Below are positions 41,841 to 52,033 of a stretch of DNA of 64,000 nucleotides, in pieces. The translations under genes and the position numbers were made by a program. Every line of letters starts with the position of its first letter. Position 1 is the first letter of the stretch. The DNA is from Sphingomicrobium sp. GTDB taxonomy: Bacteria > Pseudomonadota > Alphaproteobacteria > Sphingomonadales > Sphingomonadaceae. Below the pieces are notes generated by a model. It saw nothing but the letters and a program-made list of their open reading frames with translations. It did not search any database and was not told the DNA's origin. Location of the stretch: the NCBI GenBank assembly GCA_025450755.1, contig JANWLR010000042.1, positions 81,141 to 145,140 on the forward strand. The letters are read 5' to 3'.

Positions 41841-42131
41841 GTGATTACCGTCACATCATTGTTGTGGATCTGGAAGGGTGAGGCAGCAGCGCGCTGGTAT
41901 TTCATCACCGTTCCTGAGGAGCTGTCAGCGGAGATTCGAGCTCATGCTTTCGGCGATCCACGCGGTTTCGGGTCCGTTCGAGTCGAAGCAACGGTTCGGG
42001 ACGTCACGTGGCGAACATCCGTCTTTCCGCTGAATAGTGGCGGCTACCTCCTGCCTGTGAAAGCCGAGATAAGGCGCAAGACGGGGATCGTCGCCGGTGA
42101 CGAGGTTACCGTCGCGCTTGAACTGCTCTGA
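41841..42131 (+). CDS. DUF1905 domain protein (copy A)
   Basis: WYFITVPEELSAEIRAHAFGDPRGFGSVRVEATVRDVTWRTSVFPLNSGGYLLPVKAEIRRKTGIVAGDEVTVALELL; GTG with upstream gggagaag. Confidence 0.85.
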   Translation: MITVTSLLWIWKGEAAARWYFITVPEELSAEIRAHAFGDPRGFGSVRVEATVRDVTWRTSVFPLNSGGYLLPVKAEIRRKTGIVAGDEVTVALELL

Positions 42132-42177
42132 GTCATCGCCGGGGTTCGGCATGGCGCTGGCTTCTCCGGCGAAGTAC

Positions 42178-43830
42178 TCAGGAGTCGTAGCCGAAGCGCC
42201 GGACCCACGGATCTAGCAGCGGCAGCACGGGTGCCATCTGTTCCCGGTAACGGCGCCAAATTCCTTGGCCCTCGCGGTTGAGGCCGCGGGTAACCTGGGC
42301 CGCGCTGGGCGTGGCAATTCCACGATCGCGCGCCTTTTGCGCGAAATCGAACATGCCCTTATCCCATTCAAGTCCCAGGAAATTGACAGCGGCGCCGGCG
42401 CTGCCCTCGAAATCTTCGACGAGGCTTTCATAGCGGACGATATGCTGCGGTAAGGGCAAGATCTCGCGGTAGATCTCGGAAAGTCGCATCACCGAATCGT
42501 AATAAGCTGCCGCACCCTCCAGCGTCAGCAGCTGGTACATCGACGGATTCATCCCGAAACGGCGGCGAAAGCAGCTCAAGATAACGTCTCGCGGATCGCG
42601 GCGGGCGAACAGGATGCGGGCGTCGGGAAAAAGCTTTGCGACCAGCGGCAGCGCCACGCTCGCAAGCGGCAACTTGTCGATGAATACGCGACCTTGGGGC
42701 TCGACTCCGAACCTTCGAACCTTTGACCAATAGGATTCGCGCTCGAGTGAAGCCTCGGCGGGTCCGATCCGGGCAAGCCGTTCGAGGCTCTCAGGAGAGG
42801 CGAGATAGGTCTCGGACGCGGATTCAAGACAGTTTCTTTCCTCAAGGGTGACGACGTCCGGATGAGCGGCCAGCACATTCTCGAGCAGGGTCGTCCCTGA
42901 TCGTGGAAATCCCACGAGGAATACGTGCATCTTGGCCTCTGACGATGCGTGCCGTGGAAGCGGAAATTCTCGCCAAGGTTCGGGATCGGCGATTTCGAAC
43001 CAGGCTATTAGGTGCCGAACAAGATCGAGAGCGGTCGTGGTGCCTGGCGCAGCAAATCGAGCGGCGTTCATTGCCTTCAATCTTGAATTCGATTCCTGGT
43101 AGGCGGCGAAAGCTTCGGCGGGGCGTCCCTCAAGATCGTGAAGATCGCCGATCAGTCCAAGCACGATCGTTTGATCGACTGGATCAATCCATTGCTCCTC
43201 AGTCAATGCGGACAGCCGCGCGCCGGCGGCATTCAAGTCGCCCGACAGCAATTCCGCCGAGGCCAATGCCATTCGAGCGACAACATTGGAAGGCGCACGC
43301 TCCAACACTCGCTGCGCTTGAGTCCTGGCCGAGGGAGCATCGCCCGCCTGGGCATCCAGCCATGCAATGTTGGCTGTAGCATCGACATTGTTCGGGTCGA
43401 GCGACGCGGCCTTCTCATATGCAGACCTGGCCTCCTTGGGATATTTCAGTTCTTCGAGGAGAACGCCACGATTGAAATGGGCTGACGCCATGTTCGGGTT
43501 GGTGCGAAGCGCATTGTCAAAGGCCTGCAACGCTTCGTCTCTTCGGCCAAGCGATTTTAGGCAAAGCCCAATGCTGTTGAGCAGCTGCGGATCGGTGGGC
43601 GCAACCTGTTGTGCTCGCCTGAGCAAATCCAGGGCATCCTCGAACCGGCCTTCGCCAAAGTGGGTTGAGGCAGCCAGGTTGAGCACCGCCGGATGGTCGA
43701 CACCGTCGCCGATCGCCTGGAGGGCAAGCCGGCCCGCAGCTTCGAGCCCCTGCGTGCGCAGGACCAAATCGAGCTGTACGAGCCATTGTTGTTGGCGCTC
43801 GGCGCGCGTGGCAGTGGGCGCTTCTTCCAT
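42178..43830 (-). CDS. TPR-repeat sulfotransferase (copy B)
   Basis: Same architecture and motifs as copy A; C-termini YRDQIAPVLPLLEPWVRRFGYEP versus YREQMAPVLPLLDPWVRRFGYDS. Confidence 0.9.
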   Translation of the reverse strand: MEEAPTATRAERQQQWLVQLDLVLRTQGLEAAGRLALQAIGDGVDHPAVLNLAASTHFGEGRFEDALDLLRRAQQVAPTDPQLLNSIGLCLKSLGRRDEALQAFDNALRTNPNMASAHFNRGVLLEELKYPKEARSAYEKAASLDPNNVDATANIAWLDAQAGDAPSARTQAQRVLERAPSNVVARMALASAELLSGDLNAAGARLSALTEEQWIDPVDQTIVLGLIGDLHDLEGRPAEAFAAYQESNSRLKAMNAARFAAPGTTTALDLVRHLIAWFEIADPEPWREFPLPRHASSEAKMHVFLVGFPRSGTTLLENVLAAHPDVVTLEERNCLESASETYLASPESLERLARIGPAEASLERESYWSKVRRFGVEPQGRVFIDKLPLASVALPLVAKLFPDARILFARRDPRDVILSCFRRRFGMNPSMYQLLTLEGAAAYYDSVMRLSEIYREILPLPQHIVRYESLVEDFEGSAGAAVNFLGLEWDKGMFDFAQKARDRGIATPSAAQVTRGLNREGQGIWRRYREQMAPVLPLLDPWVRRFGYDS

Positions 43831-43941
43831 GTCCGGGCAGATTCTCCTCAGCGTGGCGCTCCGCAAACTGCATTCTTCACGGGTTGTCGCAGTCGTCAGA
43901 ACTGGCAGCCATGTATCGCAAGATGACTGGCAGGAAACACC

Positions 43942-44232
43942 ATGATCACTTTCGAAGGCCCCCTCAAGATATGGACAAGCGACGAAGGCAGCTCGCACTT
44001 CATGAGCGTGCCCGCCGAGTTTTCCGGTGAGATCAAGACTCATTCATTGGGAAATCCGCGCGGCTTTGGATCGGTGAAGGTCGAAGCGACCGTCGACGAT
44101 TACACCTGGCGAACCTCGATCTTCCCGTCAAAAAGCAGCGGCGGATACTTTCTGCCAATCAAGATCGCCGTTGTTCGAAGCACCGACATCGCCCCGGGCG
44201 AAGCGGTAGCGGTAAAGCTCGAATTACTCTGA
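43942..44232 (+). CDS. DUF1905 domain protein (copy B)
   Basis: HFMSVPAEFSGEIKTHSLGNPRGFGSVKVEATVDDYTWRTSIFPSKSSGGYFLPIKIAVVRSTDIAPGEAVAVKLELL. Confidence 0.87.
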   Translation: MITFEGPLKIWTSDEGSSHFMSVPAEFSGEIKTHSLGNPRGFGSVKVEATVDDYTWRTSIFPSKSSGGYFLPIKIAVVRSTDIAPGEAVAVKLELL

Positions 44233-44281
44233 GGGATTGCCGCCTTGCAACTTGTCGGCTGGATGCGAGCGGATAGCGTTG

Positions 44282-44551
44282 CTAGTGATCAATCTCGTCC
44301 TGCTTGTCGACGCCCTCACGAGCTTCCGGGTCCCGCACGCGCTCCAGTTCGGCCTGGGTTGCGAGGTCCTCCTGAAGGTTCCCACCCGAGCTTCCACCCT
44401 GGCTCGGCGCCGCTTCTGCGCGATCGATGATGAAGCTATCGTCATGCTCGCGCGCTGTCTTCGTCCGGCGATTGTCCATGACACTCTCCTTCATCGCATC
44501 GAACGGACCGTTCCTGCCGTCGTTCCGCAGCCCATCCCAAGTGGGAAACAT
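44282..44551 (-). CDS. Small hydrophilic hypothetical protein
   Basis: Internal MDNRRTKTAREHDDSFIIDRAEAAPSQGGSSGGNLQ; start likely downstream of the ORF start. Confidence 0.55.
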   Translation of the reverse strand: MFPTWDGLRNDGRNGPFDAMKESVMDNRRTKTAREHDDSFIIDRAEAAPSQGGSSGGNLQEDLATQAELERVRDPEAREGVDKQDEIDH

Positions 44552-44652
44552 CGCCTCGGCGATCCGGTTGAGACCAGTGCTGCAAGGACCATTAGACGCG
44601 TTGATGAGCGGGGTGTTGAATGCGAGTACCCCAAGCGGAGCGCGGCGAAGCG

Positions 44653-45222
44653 CTAGGTGCTACGGCTCTTTGCCAGCTCGTCGGCGGTTCGCTCGAATCC
44701 GTCCGCCATGTCTCCAAGCACCCGACTGGTGGTGCCATCGAAAGTCGACTCGGCAAGCTGGCGGCAATGCTCGGCTTGCTCACGAAGCGCCTTTGCCTGC
44801 TCCGAGCTGACGTCGAGCAGCAGGTTGACGGCACCCTTCAAAGAGCCGTCGCTTCCGAAGAGTGGAGTTGGATAGGCCCTGAAGGCGACGCGCGACCCAT
44901 CTGGCCGCTTGGCAATCGCCACCGAATCGCGAATTGCCCGCTGCTCCTTGATAGCCTGCGCCATTGGGCAATCGGCGTGCCGCAACGGATCGCCGGCGGT
45001 CGTGTACAGCTGCCACGTCACGCACCAGCGATCGCGACCAAGTTGCGGTTCGCGTCCCGCAAAAGCGACGCAAGCGCTGTTCCAGTAGGTGACGCAGCCA
45101 GATGCATCGGTCGTGTAGATGGGAGCCGGAAGCTCATCGAGGATGATCCGCCAGTCAGACAAGGTCGACAGGGCGCTGATAGCCGTGTCGAGAAGCTGCT
45201 CAGGATTGTCTTTTGCCAGCAT
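44653..45222 (-). CDS. PAS domain protein
   Basis: LDELPAPIYTTDASGCVTYWNSACVAFAGREPQLGRDRWC...LLLDVSSEQ. Confidence 0.8.
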   Translation of the reverse strand: MLAKDNPEQLLDTAISALSTLSDWRIILDELPAPIYTTDASGCVTYWNSACVAFAGREPQLGRDRWCVTWQLYTTAGDPLRHADCPMAQAIKEQRAIRDSVAIAKRPDGSRVAFRAYPTPLFGSDGSLKGAVNLLLDVSSEQAKALREQAEHCRQLAESTFDGTTSRVLGDMADGFERTADELAKSRST

Positions 45223-45387
45223 GCACTTGCGAGTTGAATTTGATCCTGGATTGGGGGTCAGAACCGCCCAAGATCTGAGCCGTTCCCCGCCCTACGAGAA
45301 AACTACCCCTGCGTGTCCGCGCGACAACAGGCTGCGAATCGGAACGCCGACGAAATTTCTGTGGACGATTAATCCACAGGGGAGCGA

Positions 45388-46116
45388 CTAGCGCAGACGC
45401 TTCACAAGGAGACGGCCATCGTCGCCGCTCTTCACCTCAAAATTGGGCACAGCCCTGATCAGGTCAGAGAGACGCGTGAACCCGTAATTGCGCGCTGCAA
45501 AGCTCGAAACCGCTTTCGCACGCTGTCCAAGTTCGGACAGAGGCGTGTAGCCTTCTTCGTCGCGTTTCGACGCCTTGTAGGCCGAGCCGAGGACCTGGAG
45601 GAGCTCGGAGTCGACCGGCCGCTGCCCCTTGCCGGCAGTCGGCTGCTCCAGTTCCTCTTCGTCGTCGAGCGCCAGCGCACCGACGTCGAAGAATCTGCTG
45701 CACGCCTGTTGGAAGGAGAGGGGAGTCTTCGCGGTTCCGAAGCCGTAGACCTGAAGCCCGTCCTCGCGGATGCGCTGTGCAAGCGGAAGGAAGTCGCTGT
45801 CCGACGACATGATTCCGAAACCATCGACATTGCCACGGTAGAGCAGGTCCATCGCATCGATCGTCATCCGCATGTCGGTGGCGCTTTTGCCTTTGACGAC
45901 GTCGAATTGCTGCATCGGGATGATCGAGTGCTCGCCGGTCAATTGGCCCCAGCCCTTGAGGCTAGCCTTCGCCCAGTTTCCATAGGCACGGCGGATGTTG
46001 ATGGTACCGAGTTCGCCCAGCACGAGCAGTACATCGTCCAGATGTTCCGGCGACGCATTGTCCGCATCGATCAGTAGGGCGATATTGGCTTCCTGTTCGG
46101 GTAGGCGGTCACGCAT
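45388..46116 (-). CDS. NYN-domain protein with C-terminal OST-HTH/LOTUS-like domain
   Basis: NIALLIDADNASPEHLDDVL, SATDMRMTIDAMDLLY, FGIMSSDSDFLPLAQRIRE (LabA/NYN acidic residues); C-terminus YTPLSELGQRAKAVSSFAARNYGFTRLSDLIRAVPNFEVK. Confidence 0.87.
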   Translation of the reverse strand: MRDRLPEQEANIALLIDADNASPEHLDDVLLVLGELGTINIRRAYGNWAKASLKGWGQLTGEHSIIPMQQFDVVKGKSATDMRMTIDAMDLLYRGNVDGFGIMSSDSDFLPLAQRIREDGLQVYGFGTAKTPLSFQQACSRFFDVGALALDDEEELEQPTAGKGQRPVDSELLQVLGSAYKASKRDEEGYTPLSELGQRAKAVSSFAARNYGFTRLSDLIRAVPNFEVKSGDDGRLLVKRLR

Positions 46117-46283
46117 TTCAGTCCTCTTTCGATCCCATGTAGCGCGACATCGCGGAATGACCACAGGTTGGCGCGTGAACCTGTTCCCCAAATTAATGGT
46201 ACATGGTCGATGCGGGAACGAAACGCCTTCCAAATCGCTTGATGATCCGACAGCAGGGGGCGAGTTGGAGGAAGGACGAGACG

Positions 46284-46706
46284 ATGAGGAAGCTTGGTCT
46301 TGCTGCAGCCCTCGCCGCTTGCGTTGCGGTGACCGGCTGCGCCACTTACCCGGACGAATATGGCTACGGGCCGTATGGCTCTAACAGTTACTACGGAAAC
46401 GGTTATTACGGGAACGGCTATTACGGGAACGGCTATTACGGTCAGCCTTACTATGGCTCTGGCTACCGCAACAGCACCGGAGCCAATGTTGCGACTGGCG
46501 CCGCAGTTGGCGCTGCAACCGGCGCCGTAGCGGGCGCGGTGCTTCCGGGCGTCAGCGTCGGTCAGGGCGCCATCGCTGGCGCGATCCTGGGCGGCGTACT
46601 CGGAGCGACGGTCAATGGACGACAATATTACCGGGATACGCGCGGTTATTGCTATTACGTCGACCAATATGGTCAGCCGCATTACCGCTATAACGTCCGC
46701 TGCTAG
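46284..46706 (+). CDS. Lipoprotein with glycine-zipper region and YYGNG repeats
   Basis: MRKLGLAAALAACVAVTGC lipobox; YYGNG repeats; Gly/Ala zipper; C-terminal YYRDTRGYCYYVDQYGQPHYRYNVRC. Confidence 0.8.
   Translation: MRKLGLAAALAACVAVTGCATYPDEYGYGPYGSNSYYGNGYYGNGYYGNGYYGQPYYGSGYRNSTGANVATGAAVGAATGAVAGAVLPGVSVGQGAIAGAILGGVLGATVNGRQYYRDTRGYCYYVDQYGQPHYRYNVRC
46389..46439 (+). repeat. 15-bp in-frame tandem repeat encoding YYGNG
   Basis: tactacggaaacggt / tattacgggaacggc / tattacgggaacggc / tattac...; copies 2 and 3 identical. Confidence 0.9.
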
Positions 46707-46740
46707 AGCGAACCGACACTAAATCGTTCTAACGCTGCTT

Positions 46741-46776
46741 GGCGGGGTGGAAATTCTTTTCCGCCCCGCCTTTTTT
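46741..46776 (+). terminator. Rho-independent terminator
   Basis: ggcggggtggaaattcttttccgccccgcc followed by tttttt. Confidence 0.85.
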
Positions 46777-46901
46777 GTCGTTCATTTCATGGCCGTTTTC
46801 GACACGTTTCAAGGGCTTTTGGTCGCACTCGCTGGAACGAAACGACAATTGGCTCACTAATGCTACGGAGTGGGCTCGGGCTAGTTTTGGAGGACGAACC
46901 A

Positions 46902-47213
46902 ATGAAACGTCTGCTCATTTCAGCAGCTGCCGCAAGCAGTCTCGCGCTCGGCGGTTGCGCAACAGATCCGGCAACCGATCACGCGGTTGCAAGCACGGCA
47001 ACCGGAGCGGCGATCGGCGCAGGTGCGGGCGCTCTTGCAGGTTCGGTTCTTCCGGGGATCGGCACAGCGACCGGAGCTGTGGCCGGTGCGGTTCTCGGTG
47101 GCGTTGCCGGCGCGATCATCGGCGGCCACCAATATTATCGCGACACGCGTGGTTACTGCTATTACGTCGATTCAGCAGGCCAACCGCATTATAGTTACAA
47201 TATAAGGTGTTAG
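46902..47213 (+). CDS. Lipoprotein with glycine-zipper region (paralogue of 46284..46706)
   Basis: MKRLLISAAAASSLALGGC lipobox; YYRDTRGYCYYVDSAGQPHYSYNIRC. Confidence 0.8.
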   Translation: MKRLLISAAAASSLALGGCATDPATDHAVASTATGAAIGAGAGALAGSVLPGIGTATGAVAGAVLGGVAGAIIGGHQYYRDTRGYCYYVDSAGQPHYSYNIRC

Positions 47214-47223
47214 ATCACTCTGC

Positions 47224-47859
47224 TCAAACGGGGCGGAAGATTCCTTTCGCCTCGTCCAGCAGATAGAGCCGACCCTCGCCAATCGAGAAATGGCCTCCGT
47301 GCAGTTTGAGGCGCCCATCATTCTCGCGCTCCGCGATCCAAGGGAAGGTCCTCAAGTTTTCAAGACTGACCTTCACCGCCTCATATTCCATGTCGAGAAA
47401 TGCGGCGCGGTCGAGCTCCTCATGGCGTGAGCGCACCTTGTCGCGCGCGTCGCTCAGCATCCGCACCCAATCGCCGATAAAGTGGCCTTCACCGGGTGAA
47501 ACATCGTCAAAACTTCCAGTCAGAGCGGCCGCGCAACCGCCGCAAAGTCCGTGCCCCATGACCAGGATTTCAGCGACCTCGAGCTGCGTGACTGCGAACT
47601 CGAGCGCGGCCGACACGCCGTGATAGCCGCTGCTCGTTTCAAAGGGAGGCGCAAGGCCGGCGATGTTCCGCGCGACGAAGATCTCTCCCGGGCGAGCGTC
47701 GAATATGTGCGACGGGTCGACTCGGCTGTCCGCACAGGAAAGGATCATCACGCGGGGGCTTTGCCCCTCGGCAAGCTCCGACCAGCGCTCCCGTTCGCGG
47801 GGCCAGTCCTGATTGCGAAACCGACGATAGCCTTCGACCAGCTCTGACACGTAGGGCAT
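47224..47859 (-). CDS. Beta-class carbonic anhydrase
   Basis: [50 protein letters not shown]. Confidence 0.95.
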   Translation of the reverse strand: MPYVSELVEGYRRFRNQDWPRERERWSELAEGQSPRVMILSCADSRVDPSHIFDARPGEIFVARNIAGLAPPFETSSGYHGVSAALEFAVTQLEVAEILVMGHGLCGGCAAALTGSFDDVSPGEGHFIGDWVRMLSDARDKVRSRHEELDRAAFLDMEYEAVKVSLENLRTFPWIAERENDGRLKLHGGHFSIGEGRLYLLDEAKGIFRPV

Positions 47860-47924
47860 GCCGCGCGGCTAGCCGGGCAGGGCAGGGGTGGCAAGCCGCC
47901 GCGACAGTCGCTATCTCGCCGCCG

Positions 47925-48842
47925 ATGAACGCTTCTGCCGCAGTTCCCAAACAGCGAAAGCCCGACTGGATCCGCGTCAAAGCGCCGGTCAGCGAAGGCT
48001 ATCACCAGACGCGCCGGCTGATGCGCGAGCTCAACCTTGCGACGGTCTGCGAGGAAGCGGCGTGCCCGAACATCGGCGAGTGCTGGACCAAGAAGCACGC
48101 AACCGTGATGATCCTCGGCGACACCTGCACGCGCGCCTGTGCCTTCTGCAATGTGAAGACCGGCATGCCGCGTGCGGTGGATCCGCTCGAACCCGAACAT
48201 GTCGCCACGGCGGCGGCGGAGCTGGGGCTCGAGCATATTGTCGTGACGTCGGTCGACCGCGATGACCTGCCTGACGGCGGCGCGCGCCAATTCGTGAAGG
48301 TGATCGAAGCGCTTCGCAAGCGCACGCCGTCGACCACGATCGAGATCCTGACACCCGATTTCCGCAACAAGAGCGAGGCGGCGGTCGACGCCATCGTCGA
48401 AGCTGGCCCGGACGTCTACAACCACAATCTCGAAACCGTTCCCCGCCTTTATCCGACGATTCGGCCTGGGGCCCGCTATTACGCGTCGCTTCGCCTGCTC
48501 GAGAGCGTGAAGCGCAAAGCGCCCAACATCTTCACCAAGTCGGGGCTTATGGTTGGCCTTGGCGAACAGCGGCTCGAAGTGCACCAGGTGATGGACGACA
48601 TGCGCTCAGCCGGCGTCGATTTCCTCACGATGGGCCAGTACCTCCAGCCGACGCCGCGTCATGCGAAGGTCCAAGAATTCGTCACACCCAAGGCATTTGA
48701 TGCTTATGCGGCGATCGCGCGGGCTAAGGGATTCCTGCTGGTTGCCGCATCGCCGCTGACCCGGTCGAGCTATCATGCCGGCGACGATTTCAGGAAGATG
48801 AAGGAGGCACGCCTGGCACAGCTGGAGCGTTTGAACGGCTGA
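47925..48842 (+). CDS. lipA: Lipoyl synthase
   Basis: [48 protein letters not shown]. Confidence 0.97.
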   Translation: MNASAAVPKQRKPDWIRVKAPVSEGYHQTRRLMRELNLATVCEEAACPNIGECWTKKHATVMILGDTCTRACAFCNVKTGMPRAVDPLEPEHVATAAAELGLEHIVVTSVDRDDLPDGGARQFVKVIEALRKRTPSTTIEILTPDFRNKSEAAVDAIVEAGPDVYNHNLETVPRLYPTIRPGARYYASLRLLESVKRKAPNIFTKSGLMVGLGEQRLEVHQVMDDMRSAGVDFLTMGQYLQPTPRHAKVQEFVTPKAFDAYAAIARAKGFLLVAASPLTRSSYHAGDDFRKMKEARLAQLERLNG

Positions 48843-49303
48843 TGCCGCGGCACAGCGAGACGAAGCACCTCCCGTATACGCCCGAGCAGCTGTTCGACCT
48901 CGTTGCCGACGTTGCACGCTACGATGAGTTCCTCCCCTGGGTTGTCGCTGTCCGCGTGCGATCATCAAGCGAGACAGAAACGGTCGCTGACCTCGTGGTC
49001 GGATTCAATGCGTTCAAGGAGCGCTTTACGAGCCGCGTGCACAAGGAACGGCCAACGCGGATCTGCGTCGATTACGTCGAGGGTCCTCTCAAATATCTAC
49101 ATAATGAGTGGAAGTTCGATCGAGCCGCTGACGACGGCACGAACCTGTTCTTCTCGGTCGATTTTGCGTTCAAGTCGCGGCTGTTCGAAACACTTGCGGG
49201 ATCGATGTTCGATCGGGCGCTGAGGCGCATGACGAGCGCTTTCGAACAGCGCGCGGCTGCTCTTTACGGAATCAGCAAGTCAAGCGCGCAGAGCGCAGCC
49301 TGA
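48842..49303 (+). CDS. COQ10/START-like (RatA-family) protein
   Basis: PRHSETKHLPYTPEQLFDLVADVARYDEFLPWVVAVRVRS. Confidence 0.92.
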   Translation: MPRHSETKHLPYTPEQLFDLVADVARYDEFLPWVVAVRVRSSSETETVADLVVGFNAFKERFTSRVHKERPTRICVDYVEGPLKYLHNEWKFDRAADDGTNLFFSVDFAFKSRLFETLAGSMFDRALRRMTSAFEQRAAALYGISKSSAQSAA

Positions 49304-49767
49304 AGGCGAACGCCTGAGCGCGTCTTTTCGTCGAAGAATTTCTGGTCGGCGACAATCTTCGCCGGATCGGCGTCTCGCTCTGCGGTTGCGAACACGACCG
49401 TTCCCACTGGCTTTGCCGCAGTCCCGCCGCCCGGGCCCGCGATTCCCGTGATCGCGACGGCGATATCGGCATCGGATGCGGCGAGCGCTCCACGAGCCAT
49501 CGCCCAGGCGGTCGCGACGCTGACGGCGCCAAAGGTTTCGACGACCTCTTCGGAAACTTTCAATTCGCTGATCTTTGCAGCGTTCGAGTAGGTGACATAG
49601 CCGGCCTCAAACATTTCCGAGGAGCCGGGAATCTCGGTCAACGCGGCACAGACAAGACCTCCGGTGCAACTTTCGGCCACCGCGACCTTGCGGCCAGCAG
49701 CGCGATTGGCCTCGACGACCTCGCGCGCCTTGCTGACCAATTCCTCGGGAAGAAGATTTTCGTTCAA
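49264..49767 (-). CDS. CinA-family nicotinamide-nucleotide amidohydrolase
   Basis: VAVAESCTGGLVCAALTEIPGSSEMFEAGYVTYSNAAKI; AVAITGIAGPGGGTAAKPVGTV. Confidence 0.94.
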   Translation of the reverse strand: MNENLLPEELVSKAREVVEANRAAGRKVAVAESCTGGLVCAALTEIPGSSEMFEAGYVTYSNAAKISELKVSEEVVETFGAVSVATAWAMARGALAASDADIAVAITGIAGPGGGTAAKPVGTVVFATAERDADPAKIVADQKFFDEKTRSGVRLQAALCALDLLIP

Positions 49768-50906
49768 TTTAAAAATCCCATGCGGATGCTCGCAACTGCC
49801 TGAGCGGCGATCCCTTCGCGCCGGCCGGTGAAGCCGAGGCCCTCGGTGGTCGTCGCTTTGACGCTGACTTGATCAATGCTCAAGCCGGCGATTTGGGCGA
49901 TGGAAGCGCGTATGGCGGCGCGATGCGGTCCGATTTTCGGCGCTTCGGCAATTATGGTGCAGTCGATATGGTCAATGACTGCACCCTCGCGGCGAAGCAA
50001 CTCGAGGGCATGAGCAAAGAAGAGCGATGATTGGGAGTCCTTCCAGCGCGGATCGGAAGGCGGAAAATGCTCGCCGATATCGCCCAAGCCACCGGCTCCG
50101 AGCAGGGCATCGGTAATCGCGTGGAGAACTACGTCTGCGTCACTGTGACCCGCCAATCCCCGGTCGTGGGGCACTTCAACGCCGCCGAGCATCACCGGTC
50201 CATCGCAGGAGAAGGCGTGAACGTCGAAGCCCATGCCGGTGCGCGGCCTGAGCTGCCCTGCAAGCCACTGTTCTGCCCGCGCAAAATCGGCAGGAAACGT
50301 CAGTTTCTCGAGCGCCGGATCTCCGTCGACGGCGGCGACGCTCATGCCGGCGGCGCGCACGACCGTCGTTTCGTCCGTAGGAGGCTCAGCGTGCCAGCCC
50401 TCGTAGGCGGCTTTAAGCGCGCTGAGCCGAAATGCTTGCGGCGTCTGCACACGCGCGATTCCTTCTCGGTTAACCGGATCGCCGAGCGTCCGACCGACCC
50501 GGGACAGCGTATCGCCGATCGGAAGCACCGGCGCGGCGCCTTCAAAGAATTCGAGGCTGGCGAGCAGCCGGTCAACAACGGCGCTCGGGCAGAAGGGGCG
50601 GGCCGCATCGTGGACGAGCACGGCGTCACCATCGATCGCGGCGAGCCCCGCACGGACCGAATCCGCGCGGGCAGCGCCGCCTTCGATGAATTCACCAACG
50701 TCGAGGCCGTCTAAAGCGGCACTCGCTCTGTCCTGGTCGGCTAATGGGATGATCACTCGTGTCGATTGCACTGCAGGATGACGGATCAGGGATTCCACGG
50801 CCCAGCGGAGCACCGGCTTGCCGCCAAGCAGCCGATACTGCTTGGGCACGCCGCCGCCCATGCGCGACCCGCTTCCAGCGGCAACGATCAATGCGGTCGT
50901 GGTCAT
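49764..50906 (-). CDS. ispDF: Bifunctional IspD/IspF
   Basis: ATG at 50906: [35 protein letters not shown] (IspD); C-terminal [11 protein letters not shown]...[31 protein letters not shown] (IspF). Confidence 0.96.
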   Translation of the reverse strand: MTTTALIVAAGSGSRMGGGVPKQYRLLGGKPVLRWAVESLIRHPAVQSTRVIIPLADQDRASAALDGLDVGEFIEGGAARADSVRAGLAAIDGDAVLVHDAARPFCPSAVVDRLLASLEFFEGAAPVLPIGDTLSRVGRTLGDPVNREGIARVQTPQAFRLSALKAAYEGWHAEPPTDETTVVRAAGMSVAAVDGDPALEKLTFPADFARAEQWLAGQLRPRTGMGFDVHAFSCDGPVMLGGVEVPHDRGLAGHSDADVVLHAITDALLGAGGLGDIGEHFPPSDPRWKDSQSSLFFAHALELLRREGAVIDHIDCTIIAEAPKIGPHRAAIRASIAQIAGLSIDQVSVKATTTEGLGFTGRREGIAAQAVASIRMGFLN

Positions 50907-50973
50907 TCCGGCGGCGCGTCTAGGCGCGCTTGCCTTGTCCGCCAAGGCCTCTTCCCCTATCTCCGCCCGATCA

Positions 50974-51972
50974 ATGGAAGTCCTGAAGCCATTCAAGATC
51001 GGCCCGGTAGAGGTTGCCTCGCCGGTCATCCTGGCGCCGATGACCGCCGTCACGGACCTGCCGTTCCGCCGTGCCGTCAAGCGGTTCGGGGCCGGGCTGA
51101 CGGTCACCGAAATGATCGCCAGCCAGGCGATGATCCGCGAGACTCGGCAGTCGCTTCAGAAGAGTCTTTGGGACCCGGCCGAGGAACCGGTCTCGATGCA
51201 GCTTGCCGGCTGTGAGCCGCAGGTAATGGCCGAAGCGGCCAAGCTCAATGAACAGCGGGGCGCGGCGATCATCGACATCAACATGGGATGCCCCGTGAAG
51301 AAGGTCGTCAATGGCTGGGCAGGTTCCGCGCTTATGCGCGACCTCAAGGGTGCGGCCGCGATTATCGATGCGACCGTCAGGGCGGTAAAGGTCCCGGTCA
51401 CGCTGAAGGCCCGCATGGGCTGGGATCACAATAGCCTGAACGCGCCTGAGCTCGCGCGTATCGCCGAGAACCTCGGCGTGCAGATGATCACGATCCACGG
51501 GCGCACGCGCTGCCAGATGTACAAAGGTGAGGCCGACTGGGCATTCGTTCGTAGAGTGAAGGATGCCGTCTCTATCCCGGTGATCGTCAATGGCGACATC
51601 AACTCGATCGAAGACGCGCGCATGGCGCTTCGACAGTCTTGCGCCGACGGGGTGATGATCGGCCGGGGAGCCTATGGCCGGCCCTGGTTCGTTTCACAGG
51701 TCATGGCCGAGCTCACTGGCGGAGGGCACCGGCCAGCTCCAGACCTCGATGAGCAGCTCGCAACCATGCTCCAGCAATATGATGAGATGCTTGAACTCTA
51801 TGGCGCGCACACCGGCGTGAACCTCGCCCGAAAGCACATCGGCTGGTACACCAAAGGCCTTCCTGGCTCGGCTGAGCTGCGCAACAATGTCAACCAGCAG
51901 GACGATCCGGCGGTCGTGGTTCGCATGTTGCAGGAATTCTATTCGCCGTGGCTCGCGCGCGCCGCCGCCTGA
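50974..51972 (+). CDS. tRNA-dihydrouridine synthase (DusB-like)
   Basis: [70 protein letters not shown]. Confidence 0.94.
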   Translation: MEVLKPFKIGPVEVASPVILAPMTAVTDLPFRRAVKRFGAGLTVTEMIASQAMIRETRQSLQKSLWDPAEEPVSMQLAGCEPQVMAEAAKLNEQRGAAIIDINMGCPVKKVVNGWAGSALMRDLKGAAAIIDATVRAVKVPVTLKARMGWDHNSLNAPELARIAENLGVQMITIHGRTRCQMYKGEADWAFVRRVKDAVSIPVIVNGDINSIEDARMALRQSCADGVMIGRGAYGRPWFVSQVMAELTGGGHRPAPDLDEQLATMLQQYDEMLELYGAHTGVNLARKHIGWYTKGLPGSAELRNNVNQQDDPAVVVRMLQEFYSPWLARAAA

Positions 51973-52033
51973 GCAAATTCTCACCAATCACACTGTGTTT
52001 TTCGTGCAACGGCCGTGCTAGGGCAACGGCTGA

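Noticed and set aside
40112-44232. Mobile element carrying the duplicated sulfotransferase module
   Set aside because: No transposase, integrase or flanking terminal repeats seen; a local tandem duplication suffices.
48842-49767. Possible toxin-antitoxin locus (RatA-like next to CinA)
   Set aside because: The RatA label belongs to the COQ10/START family; adjacent to lipA it is more likely a ubiquinone-binding protein, and CinA is an unrelated convergent housekeeping gene.
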